Shown: piece by piece, positions 6,547-16,300 of the stretch
How positions within the stretch are numbered: position 1 is the stretch's first letter
Layout of the letters: the number at the start of each line of letters is the position of its first letter
Source: G965215225 sp965215225
Lineage (GTDB): Bacteria; Pseudomonadota; Gammaproteobacteria; CBDBNL01; JAAOII01
NCBI GenBank assembly: GCA_965215225.1
Contig: OZ244039.1
Location: 372,001 to 436,000 of the forward strand
DNA: 64,000 bases
Direction: 5' to 3'
Position numbers and translations under genes: made by a program
Notes under the pieces: generated by a model
What the model was told of the DNA's origin: nothing
Databases searched by the model: none
What the model saw: the letters and a program-made list of their open reading frames with translations, nothing else

Positions 6547-8929
6547 GGCAAGGCGGTTTCTCTTCTTCTTAGTTGGGGCTGGTTTCCTATCAATTTTTCT
6601 TACCGCTTGTGCTGGCAGTGGCGGAAGTGAAGGCGGCAAGGGGGGCTCTTCTGATGACGAGGCTTTTAAGGTAGAACTTACCTTTAGTCCGATAGCAGAT
6701 GGCTTTGTCATAGGCAACCAATCGGACTTTGGCGATTTTGTTTCTGTGAACATCACGGCGACTAGCGGGTCGGTGATGGAATGGAGGAATATCAGCATAA
6801 CCGCATTTAGTGATGATAGCTATAACTTCACTGGATTGGATGACCAATCCGATTGGATCTTTAGGATTATGGGCACTTTAAGCCATGGCAGGCAGGAGCC
6901 AGTAGAGATAGTTCTTGTTTGGCAACAAAATATAGCAGACCACGAAAGCGGTGGTATTCGGCCGGGGAACAATACCGATAAGGATGGGCGAGCGGATAGT
7001 GTGGATGAGGACGATGATAATGATGGTATTTTGGATGATGAGGGGGACGATTGTCCCACTGGTGAGACAGGTTGGACGAGCAATCCATTGACCGACAATG
7101 ATATGGATGGTTGCCGTGATGCAGGTGAAGATACAGATGATGATAATGATAAGGTGTTAGATCTGATGGATACAGGGATGGTTGATGGAAGGGAGTGTCG
7201 CCTATATGAGGATTGCGATGATGATGGGGTGGATGATGATTCGGAACAATGTCGTGATGGGGAAACAAATTGGGAAAGCAATAGTTCTAGCGACAATGAT
7301 ATGGATGGTTGCCGTGATGCAGGTGAAGATACAGATGATGATAATGATAAGGTAGAGGATGGTTCAGACAAATGTTCTGTTGGCGAGACGGGTTGGATGA
7401 GCAATGGTTCTAGCGATAATGATGGGGATGGTTGTCGTGATGCAGGTGAGGATGAGGATGATGATAATGATGGGTTGAATGATACTGATACGAAGGAGCA
7501 GCTGACTAATTCAAGTGGAGTGAGTTGCCGGTTGTTGGCGGATTGTGATAATGATGGGGTAGGTGATAGTTCAGACCAGTGCTCTGCCGGGTCGACAGGT
7601 TGGACAAGCAATGGTGATACAGATGATGATGGGGATGGATGTCGTGATGAGGGTGAGGATATAGATGATGATGGCGATGGGTTGATAGAGATAACCACGG
7701 CGGTGGAATTCAATTCGGTGAGGTATGCTCTAAATGGCAATGGCAGCCGGTCAGCGGAGAATGCGGCGCTTGATACCACTGGCTGTGGTGGTGATGGCAA
7801 CATCACTTCTTGTTCGGGTTATGAGCTGGCTGCAAATATAAGCCTTGCAGCCTATAGGGACGGCAAAGGCTGGCAACCCTTGGGTCAAGATACAGATAGT
7901 GGTACCAGTGGATGTCAAGGAGCTGCTTTTGATGGGACTTTTGATGGCAATGGTTTTGTGATTAGTGATTTGAACCTTAGTCGTTCAGATGAGGATTGTG
8001 TGGGCTTGTTTGGGCGTATAGCCGCAGATTCAGAGATTCGTAATCTTAGGCTTCTTGCCGAGACAGTGATAGGTAGGGGTGGGGTAGGCGGTCTAGTGGG
8101 GTGGGGTCAAGAGGCTCGGATTGTTTCTTCTGCGGTTGTGGTGGAGGAAATTAGAGGTTCTAATGTAGTAGGAGGCTTAGTGGGGTGGGGTACATCGGCT
8201 CAGATTGTTTCTTCTTCGGTTGTGGTGGGTGAGGTGAGGGGGGTTGGTAGCGGCACATTTGCTCGTACACATTTAGGCGGTCTGGTAGGGTGGGGTGAAT
8301 TTGCTCGGATTTATTCTTCATCGGTTGTGGCAGCTGAGGTGAACGGAATTCGTTTTGTAGGCGGTCTGGTGGGGGAGGGTCAAGGTGCTCAGATTTATTC
8401 TTGTTCGGTTGTGGTAGGTAATCTGAGTGGGAGTGATGATGTAGGCGGTCTGGCGGGACTTTTTGACAGTATTGGTAGCCGGGTTGCTTATTCTTATGTA
8501 GTTTCAGGCAGTAGTACTGCTATGCTGAGTGGGGCTGGAACCGGACAAGGAATTGCTTCCTATTGGGACAGAGATACTAGTGGTGTCAATAGCGGAAGAA
8601 GTGGTGACCCGAAGAGCACTAGTGATCTTCGCAGTCCAACTGACTATGATGGGATCTATGCCACTTGGGACGATAACCCAGTTATATTTGACGTTGGTGG
8701 TATGATTGACGAGCCATTGGCGGTTTGGTGTGATGAAGATAATAGTGGGAGCATTGAGGCGGGTGAAAGAAGCGATGACAATCGCATCTGGGACTTTGGC
8801 ACTCCAAGTCAATATCCTGCCATTCGCTGCACTCCGCTAGCTCCTGCCGACTGGCGTAGCTGGTGGTTTTTGGATGGGGATGGCAAACCCCAACTAAACC
8901 AGAGTCGTTTGGACGAGCTGTTTCAATAG
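6521..8929 (+). CDS. GLUG-repeat lipoprotein A, poly-C switched (out of frame)
   Basis: The frame is open back through the poly-C tract; 6521 is only a TTG, so the true start probably lies in the leader. A hydrophobic segment ends in the lipobox LTAC, followed by a Gly/Ser linker. Next comes a beta-rich domain (GNQSDFGDFVSVNITATSGS), then about 250 residues of Asp-rich DxDxDG calcium-type repeats, five GLUG-like repeats (VGGLVGWG...SSSVV) and a C-terminal region with YWDRDTSG, the EF-hand-like DEDNSGSIEAGE and WRSWWFLDG. A surface adhesin or binding protein is likely. It stands alone between znuC and dnaE. Confidence 0.8.
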   Translation: MYRSFRFCEARRFLFFLVGAGFLSIFLTACAGSGGSEGGKGGSSDDEAFKVELTFSPIADGFVIGNQSDFGDFVSVNITATSGSVMEWRNISITAFSDDSYNFTGLDDQSDWIFRIMGTLSHGRQEPVEIVLVWQQNIADHESGGIRPGNNTDKDGRADSVDEDDDNDGILDDEGDDCPTGETGWTSNPLTDNDMDGCRDAGEDTDDDNDKVLDLMDTGMVDGRECRLYEDCDDDGVDDDSEQCRDGETNWESNSSSDNDMDGCRDAGEDTDDDNDKVEDGSDKCSVGETGWMSNGSSDNDGDGCRDAGEDEDDDNDGLNDTDTKEQLTNSSGVSCRLLADCDNDGVGDSSDQCSAGSTGWTSNGDTDDDGDGCRDEGEDIDDDGDGLIEITTAVEFNSVRYALNGNGSRSAENAALDTTGCGGDGNITSCSGYELAANISLAAYRDGKGWQPLGQDTDSGTSGCQGAAFDGTFDGNGFVISDLNLSRSDEDCVGLFGRIAADSEIRNLRLLAETVIGRGGVGGLVGWGQEARIVSSAVVVEEIRGSNVVGGLVGWGTSAQIVSSSVVVGEVRGVGSGTFARTHLGGLVGWGEFARIYSSSVVAAEVNGIRFVGGLVGEGQGAQIYSCSVVVGNLSGSDDVGGLAGLFDSIGSRVAYSYVVSGSSTAMLSGAGTGQGIASYWDRDTSGVNSGRSGDPKSTSDLRSPTDYDGIYATWDDNPVIFDVGGMIDEPLAVWCDEDNSGSIEAGERSDDNRIWDFGTPSQYPAIRCTPLAPADWRSWWFLDGDGKPQLNQSRLDELFQ

Positions 8930-9740
8930 CTTCAACTGAGACGGCTAGGACAGAAGAACTCCAACTAGGCCCGTTTGGCTAAACTGCTTTCTCTCTTAAA
9001 CTAACGACTTGCTTTGGTTAATCTCTTGGTTTCAATAGCTTCAACTGAGACGGCTAGGAGAGAAAGTCTCCAACTAGACCCGTTTGGCTAAGCTGTTTTC
9101 CTTCTTAAACTAACGACTTGCTTTGGTTAATCTTTTGGTTTCAATAGCTTCAACTGAAACGGCTAGGGAGAAAGTCTCCAACTATACCCGTTTGGCTAAG
9201 CTGCTTTCCTTCTTAAACTAACAGCTTGCTTAGACTTAGTCCTTCCCTAGCTATTTGAATGGGGAATGGCGTAGCTGGCGGTTTTTAGATGAGGATGGCG
9301 AACTTCACTTAGACCAGATCCGTTTGGCTGAGCTGCTTTCCTTCTTACAACTAACAGCTTGCTTTGACTTAGCCCTTCCCTAGCTATTTGAATGGGGAGT
9401 GGCGTAGCTGGCGGTTTTTAGATGAGGATGGCGAACTTCACTTAGACCAGATCCGTTTGGCTAAGCTGCTTTCCTCCCTAAACTGACAGCTTGCTTTGAC
9501 TTAGCCCTTCCCTAGCTATTTGAATGGGGAATGGCGTAGCTGGCGGTTTTTAGATGAGGATGGCGAACTTCACTTAGACCAGATCCGTTTGGCTAAGCTG
9601 CTTTCCTCCCTAAACTGACAGCTTGCTTTGACTTAGTCCCTCCCTAGCTATTTGAATGGGTAGTGGCGTAGCTGGTGGTCTTTGGATGGGGATGGCACAC
9701 CTCAACTAGACCAGACAAGTTTGGCTAATTTGTTTCCTTG
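8930..9740 (+). repeat. Tandem decayed copies of the lipoprotein A 3' end
   Basis: There is no gene here. The first part holds three copies of a ~110-base unit beginning GCTTCAACTGAGACGGCTAGG. The second holds about four copies of a ~125-base unit containing GGCGTAGCTGGCGGTTTTTA and CAGATCCGTTTGGCT. These recall the last 25 codons of lipoprotein A (WRSWWFLDG to QSRLDEL). The copies contain stops and indels and are not translated as part of the gene. Confidence 0.8.
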
Positions 9741-9750
9741 TTTATTTTGA

Positions 9751-9822
9751 TTAGCCACTCAATTTCAATCTTCAAAGGGCTTTTATTAGTTAGAATAAAC
9801 TAATTAATCGAACCTTTCGCTA
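9751..9822 (-). repeat. Right inverted repeat of the lipoprotein A block
   Basis: The reverse complement matches 5857-5930 over about 60 bases, including GAAGATTGAAATTG and the dyad ATTAGTT/AACTAAT. It lies immediately upstream of dnaE. Together the two copies enclose exactly lipoprotein A and its tail repeats, as expected for the ends of a mobilised block. It may alternatively be a shared promoter or regulatory element of the flanking genes. Confidence 0.75.
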
Positions 9823-9886
9823 AGCACTTGATTGATGAATCTTATGGTTGAATGTCTATCACAACACCAATTGGCAGGGCTCACTG

Positions 9887-12800
9887 ATGGCTGATTTTAT
9901 CCATCTCCGTAGCCATAGCAGCTATTCTATTTGCGATGGTCTGGCTTCTCCTGTTGCCCTTGTGCAGAAGGCAAAAGAGTTAGGCTATCCCGCTCTTGCC
10001 CTCACCGATGAGGCCAATCTTTTTGCCTCGCGTAAATTTTTTGAGGCAGCCAAAGAGCATGCTATTAAATCCCTCTTGGGTATGGACCTCTTCATTATGG
10101 ATGACAATGGGCGTTATTATAGGATTACGGCTCTGGTCAAAGACAAAGAGGGCTATGAAAATCTGATCCAACTGGCTACTTGTGCCCAGAGTGAAAACGG
10201 AAGTCGGCGCGGTGCTGTGCCCCGTTCATTTTTTACCCGTCACAAAGGCGGCCTGTTGGTGCTAAGTGGGGCAATGGAAGGTGATGTCGGCGAAGCCTTA
10301 ACACAAAATGATAGCCAGCTGGCAGCCGACAGGTTGAAGTGGTGGCTTGATCTATGTGGCGATGATTATTATCTTGAACTACAAAGATTAGGAAGGGTTA
10401 ATGAGGAGGTGGTTAATGCCGAAACCCTGATACTAGCGCAAAAATATTCTTGTCCGCCATTGGCTACCAATGATGTTCGTTTTCTTGAGCAGAAGGATTT
10501 TGATACCCATCATCTAAGGGTATGCATTCATCACAACCAGACTATCGAAGATGCCGAACAGACAGCCTATCTTGACACTCAGTATCTTCGCTCAGCCGAA
10601 GAAATGAGGCAGCTGTTTGGTGATCTGCCGACTGTCTTAGAGAATACGGTTTTGGCGGCGCGCCGCTGTAATCTGCTCTTGGGTTCGGAATCCCGTTTGC
10701 CAATCTATCCACATAAGGAAGGACAGGACGGGGCTTCATTTTTACATGATCTGGCTTATGAGGGTATTAAAGGACTATTGGGTGAGGATTGGCGGCAGCT
10801 GAGAGATGGGGAATATAAGAAGCGGCTGGATAGGGAACTGAAAATCATAGCAGATATGGGCTATAGTGATTATTTTCTTATAGTGGCAGATTTTGTTCGT
10901 TGGGCTAAGAGCAAGCATATTGCGGTAGGTCCTGGCCGCGGCTCTGGCACTGGTTCATTGGTTTCCTATGCCATTTCTATTACCACATTGGATCCGCTGA
11001 TTCACAACCTGTTCTTTGAGCGCTTCTTAAATCCTGGGCGCGCTTCAATGCCAGATTTTGACATAGATGTGTGTATGGAGAGACGGGACGAGGTGATAGA
11101 TTATATTCGTTCTACCTATGGAGAGGAGTCGGCAGTGCAGATTATTTCGTTTGGCACCATGGGGGCTAGGGCAGCGGTGCGCGATGTGACCCGAGTGCTA
11201 AATAAGCCTTTCGGGCTTGGTGATAAGATAGCCCGCTTGATACCCGAGATGCCCGGCGCCACCTTGGCGGGCGCTCTGATGGAACAGCCGGATCTTGAGG
11301 CTCTGATTGAGCAGGATACTGAGGCGAAGAATATATTCAACCAGGCGAAAAAATTGGAGGGGACGGTTCGCCATACTGGCTCTCATGCGGCTGGGCTGGT
11401 CATCACTTCTGGTGAGGTGGCGAATCATTGCCCACTCTATGAGGATGATAGGAATAACCTATTGACTCAGCTGGATAAGGACGATTTGGAAGCGCAAGGA
11501 TTGGTTAAGTTTGATGTTCTTGGTCTGCGGACTCTCACAGTCATTGACCATAGTCTTAAGATGATCAAAGCATATGAGGGTTTGGAACTGGATATGACCA
11601 AGCTGAGTCTAGAAGACGAGGCTACTTTTGATTTGATTAGCAGAGCCCAGACCTATGCTGTCTTTCAACTGGAATCAAGCGGCATGCGCGATGTGGCGAG
11701 AAGGATGAGACCTAAGTCTTTTGAAGATGTTGTCGCCCTGCTAGCGCTTTTTCGTCCTGGGCCTATGGAGCTGATAGGAAAATTTATCGCCAACAAACAG
11801 GCTGTTGAGAAGGAGAAAGAGATTGATTATCCCCATTCAGATCCAAAACTGCAGTCTATCTTACGTCCCACCTATGGTATTCCGGTCTATCAAGACCAGA
11901 TAATGCAAATGGCTCAGGCTCTGGCTGGATTTTCATTGTCCCAAGCCGATGTGCTTCGCCATGCTATGGGCAAGAAGAAGAAAGATGTGATGAAGAGACA
12001 GCAACAGCTTTTCATCGCTGGGGCTAGGGAACAGGGGTATAAGGAAGCAGATGCTAAGAACCTTTTTGAGATGATTGAGAGCTTTGCTGGCTATGGTTTT
12101 AACCGCTCTCACTCAGTGGGCTATGCATTGCTTGCCTATTGGACTGCCTATCTTAAGGCTCATTATCCGCGCTACTTTTTGGCTGCCTATATGACATCGG
12201 AGACCAACAACCATAAGAAGATTGCGCGCTTGGTGGAGGAGGCACAACGGCTTAAAATATCGGTTAGCCCACCAGCTATCAATCAGAGTGCAGCTGAATT
12301 TGGCTGTGTCAAAGGCAGCAAGACCATAAGCTTTGGTTTGGCTGCCATAAAAGGTGTGGGCAGAAGGGCAGCCCTTTCAATGGTTAAAGAGCGAGCTGCG
12401 GGTAACTATAAGGGATTTTTTGATTTTTGTGCCAGGATGGATGACAGGATACTCACCCGACCCCTGTTGGAAAACTTGGTGAGGGCAGGTGTTTTTCATC
12501 TGCTTGAACCAAATCAATCCTTGCTTATGGATAATATTGAAAGAGGCATGCATCATAACAAGAAGACGCGCGATGCTCTGGTGAGCGCGGCCGGCGATAT
12601 GTTTGCCAGCTCACTAAATCAAGAAATATTTGTGCGCGACCGTTCGTGCAGGCCTTGGGGGGCTAGTCGTAAATTGAAAGAGGAGAAGGTTGCATTGGGA
12701 TTCTGTCTCAAAGGCGATGCATTTCGTATCTACAAAAGTGAAATAAGGAGATATATTCAAACCACTAGCGCGGATGCCAATAGTAGAAAGGAGATGACTT

Positions 12801-13309
12801 TCTGCGGCCGTATTGGGCATTTAAGAAGAATTCTCAAGCCTGGCTCTAAGGACGCAGCTGCATTCACTCTATTTGACGAGAAGGGGTCACTGCTGGTTCG
12901 GGTGGGGGCAGAATCTTGGGGCAAGAAAAGATACCTACTCAATGAAGACCAGATAATAGTGGTTAAGGGAAGATTGAATACTCATGCTGATAATTCTTGG
13001 CTAGTAGCCAGGTCTATTCATGGTTTGGAATACTTACGGGTGCTACACTGTTCATTGATGTGTTTGGAGTTATCGGAAACCCATATGAGCCCACAGAAAT
13101 TGCAGCTGCTCAAAGAAGGGCTGGAAGTATTCTTCCATCGGGCCGGCTTGCCACTCTATCTGAGACTATTGGCGCCATCCTATGACTATACCATTCGCTT
13201 GTTCAAGAGCAATCATGTGGTTCCTTCCAATGACTCGATTGAAAGGATTGAAGAGATTTTCCCCGAAGGCAAGATCTCGCTCCCCCTTAGATCTGCTGAA
13301 TCTAGCTAA
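9887..13309 (+). CDS. dnaE: DNA polymerase III alpha subunit DnaE
   Basis: This is the replicative polymerase catalytic subunit, 1,140 residues from the ATG at 9887; an in-frame TTG lies 39 bases upstream. The N-terminal PHP domain begins FIHLRSHSSYSICDG. The polymerase core includes GPGRGSGTGSLVSY and the catalytic PDFDID motif (near residue 390), with the third acidic residue in KFDVLGLRTL. The fingers region FQLESSGM and GYGFNRSHSVGYA follow, then an OB-fold C-terminal region. The length is close to the usual 1,160. It stands alone, without rnhB or accA neighbours, and converges with gdhB with an 8-base overlap. Confidence 0.96.
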   Translation: MADFIHLRSHSSYSICDGLASPVALVQKAKELGYPALALTDEANLFASRKFFEAAKEHAIKSLLGMDLFIMDDNGRYYRITALVKDKEGYENLIQLATCAQSENGSRRGAVPRSFFTRHKGGLLVLSGAMEGDVGEALTQNDSQLAADRLKWWLDLCGDDYYLELQRLGRVNEEVVNAETLILAQKYSCPPLATNDVRFLEQKDFDTHHLRVCIHHNQTIEDAEQTAYLDTQYLRSAEEMRQLFGDLPTVLENTVLAARRCNLLLGSESRLPIYPHKEGQDGASFLHDLAYEGIKGLLGEDWRQLRDGEYKKRLDRELKIIADMGYSDYFLIVADFVRWAKSKHIAVGPGRGSGTGSLVSYAISITTLDPLIHNLFFERFLNPGRASMPDFDIDVCMERRDEVIDYIRSTYGEESAVQIISFGTMGARAAVRDVTRVLNKPFGLGDKIARLIPEMPGATLAGALMEQPDLEALIEQDTEAKNIFNQAKKLEGTVRHTGSHAAGLVITSGEVANHCPLYEDDRNNLLTQLDKDDLEAQGLVKFDVLGLRTLTVIDHSLKMIKAYEGLELDMTKLSLEDEATFDLISRAQTYAVFQLESSGMRDVARRMRPKSFEDVVALLALFRPGPMELIGKFIANKQAVEKEKEIDYPHSDPKLQSILRPTYGIPVYQDQIMQMAQALAGFSLSQADVLRHAMGKKKKDVMKRQQQLFIAGAREQGYKEADAKNLFEMIESFAGYGFNRSHSVGYALLAYWTAYLKAHYPRYFLAAYMTSETNNHKKIARLVEEAQRLKISVSPPAINQSAAEFGCVKGSKTISFGLAAIKGVGRRAALSMVKERAAGNYKGFFDFCARMDDRILTRPLLENLVRAGVFHLLEPNQSLLMDNIERGMHHNKKTRDALVSAAGDMFASSLNQEIFVRDRSCRPWGASRKLKEEKVALGFCLKGDAFRIYKSEIRRYIQTTSADANSRKEMTFCGRIGHLRRILKPGSKDAAAFTLFDEKGSLLVRVGAESWGKKRYLLNEDQIIVVKGRLNTHADNSWLVARSIHGLEYLRVLHCSLMCLELSETHMSPQKLQLLKEGLEVFFHRAGLPLYLRLLAPSYDYTIRLFKSNHVVPSNDSIERIEEIFPEGKISLPLRSAESS

Positions 13310-16300
13310 GCTTCTTTAATAAGCCTATTAGAAATTGGATTAGTGATTCGTTCATATTCTCTCTTGGCACTGAGCGATGATACTTAGTCAAAATGCGCTG
13401 ATTATCAGTCCGCCATTCGCTGAAAGCCTGATTAGGGTCGGCGGTCTTTTTTGCCAAGAGCGATTCTATTATTCTACTGAGCTGTTTCCCTAGGTCCAAC
13501 CACATATCCTGAGCTAGGGAGCGCCGCCAGCCACCCTGCCCCAACATCCTATTTAGTTCTTGTTGGATGGATGAAAGGGCCAATGAATTACGAAGGCAAT
13601 GGTAGAGCTCCAAGACAGACGCGCTGTTTTCCTTTTTCACTAAGGGCAATAGCAATATCAAGCTGTCGGCTTCATAGGCTATGGCTGCGGCTGCTGCCTG
13701 TTTGCTGTCAATTCCTAATTTGGCTAGGGTGCTATAGCCATAGTTGAAAAACGGATGAGTCGGCGCCTTGGCCATATAGCTCTCCACTTGCTTTTGCCAT
13801 TTCTTTATTTCACTGTCTTTGGGTGGAGACGGCTGCCGTTGCTTTAGCCAACCCAAGGCATTGAGCTGCGAGATTTTGAGACCATGGAGAAAGGGCAGCA
13901 GCTGAGGGTAGATTGCATAGTGGGATGCCAAGGATTGAGTAAGAGAGACAAAAGAGAAGAGGTCGTCTAGTTGGTAGAAACACTGAGCCCACAGGAGGAG
14001 GTCGGCACTCTCTTCGAGGCTAAAGGCAAAGCCAAGATGATCTACCAGCTCATTTACTATTAGGGTTGCAAGAATGCGATTGGCAAGAGGATGAGCGAAA
14101 ATGGCATCTCCAGCTAAGGAGCGCAGCCGAGGCGGATAGTATTTTGGTAGTTGGCGGCCGAGGCAGTCATAGTCAAGCGGGTGATGGAAAACCTGTTTCA
14201 GTGAATTTTTGTAGTAGCCCATTAGGACAGACAGCTGAGGTCTGGTCAGTGGGCTGGCGGGCAGATCTGAGAAATCCGAGGAATCTGAGGACAGGTGTAA
14301 TTCGGCTTCTATTTCTAACTCTTGTGCTATTTGAATATGGTGGGCGCGGGCGCTCGCGGCTTGCCAATTTTCTAAACTGAGGGCTAGATTCTGATTGTAA
14401 TTTTCTGCCAATACCTGTTCGGCAACCTTAGAGGTCATGTTCTTCAATAAGCGGTTTCTTTGATTTCTGGTTAGCTTGCCTTGTTGTTCTAAGCGGGATA
14501 AGAGAATCTTAATATTCACTTCTTGGTCGGAGGAATGGACGCCACCACTATTGTCGTTGGAGTCGGTTGCTAGCTTGCCATTGTGATTGGCAAATTCAAT
14601 TCTCGCTGCCATAGTCATACCCAGATTGGCGCCCTCTCCTATTACCCGAACCTTGAGCTCATTGGCAGAGATGCGGACAGAGTCATTTCCCTTATCCCCC
14701 ACCTCAGCATTGAGCTCATGGCGAGCCTTGACATAGGTGCCTATACCACCGAACCACAGTAGGTCGGCTCTGCCAGCAAGGATACGGCTGATAAGCTGGT
14801 CGGGCGTTAGGGTCTGTTCGCGGATGGCAAATTTCTTTCTGATTTGGCGGTTGAGCTTTAGTTTCTTGGCTTGTCTATCAAAGATGGCGCCACCAGTTGA
14901 TAGGACTGTCTTGTTGTAATCTTGCCAGGATGAATGAGGAAGCTCAAACAATCGCTTTCGCTCACGGAAGGATGTGGCTGGGTCTGGGTTGGGGTCAATG
15001 AAGATGGCGCGATGATTGAAAGCGGCTATGAGCTTAATCTTTGATGATAACAACATCCCATTGCCAAACACATCGCCAGACATATCGCCTACTCCAATCA
15101 CTTCTATGCTGTCCTTATTTGCATCTATCCCTAGCTCAGCAAAGAGGCGGCAGACAGACTCCCAGGCGCCGCGCGCGGTTATACCCATCTGCTTATGGTT
15201 ATAGCCGCTAGAACCGCTGGAGGCAAAGGCATCGTCTAACCAGTAGGAGCGCTGGCGTGAGATTTCATTGGCAATGTCGGAAAAAGCGGCGGTCCCTTTG
15301 TCTGGCGCTACTACCAAATAGGGATCTTCCTTATCATAGATGCGCAATTTAGGCGGTGGTAGCTCCTCCAGGTTGTCGGTGAGTTCAAGCAGGCTATCAA
15401 TAAATTGGCGGTAGATTGATTCGCCATCAAAGGCAGGGTTCTTGATATAGAAGCCGCCCTTAGCGCCAGTCGGCACTATGATGGCATTTTTGATAATCTG
15501 GGCTCTCAGCAGATTATAGATCTCCAATCTATAACTGGCTCGCCTATCAGACCACCGAATACCGCCACGCGCCTGGGGACCAGCGCGCAGATGGACTCCT
15601 TCAAAAGCTGCTGAATAGACGAATAGCTCGTAAAGAGGTTGGGCTTCGCTGAGATAGGACAGCGCCTGCGGCCGCACCTTGAAAGAAAAGACTTGTTTCT
15701 TGAGATAGAAGTTGGTTCGGTCTGTCGCCATTATGAGCTCTTGTAGCTGGCGAAGGATCTGATCCTGTTCCAATGACTGGACAAGTTCAAGCTGGGCGTT
15801 GAGCTTCTTGTTCAGTTGGCGATAACGACTGGGCTTGGCGCTAGTCTGAGGCGAGAATTTGGCGTGAAAGATTTCTGTCAAAATGCGGGCGCAGGTAGGG
15901 TTGTCGCATAGGGCTGCCTCAATATGATCCTGGCTGTAGTTTCCTTGCACCTGAGCCAGATAGGCGCTCAGCGCGCGCAACAGAGAGATATAACGATAGG
16001 GCATAACGGCAACAAGACTGAGCCTATTGAAGCTATCGTCTTCTGCTTCATTGCGATAGATGGCGCTGATATTGTCTTGGTAGGTCTCTTTGAAAAGCTG
16101 CCACTTGGTACTTGGCGCGATCTTGATGAGCAAACGAATTTCAACCAGTCGGGCCTGGGAGGAGGCATTGAAGTGGTAGAACCGCGACGCAATTAGGTCG
16201 GCGCCGCTATTTTCTAATAGATGGACTAAACGAGACAGGGTTAGTCCTTCCCTAGTGTCAAATATACGCAGCTTGTAAGAGTTGGTTTCTTGGAGAGCAA

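Noticed and set aside
6820..7806. Long minus-strand Ser/Pro-rich frame opposite lipoprotein A, and similar frames opposite the other lipoproteins
   Set aside because: Mirror image of the Asp-rich and GLUG codons on the other strand; no start signal or domain, and the sense frame explains the composition.
15016..16196. Plus-strand frames inside gdhB
   Set aside because: No motif support; the minus-strand enzyme accounts for the region in full.
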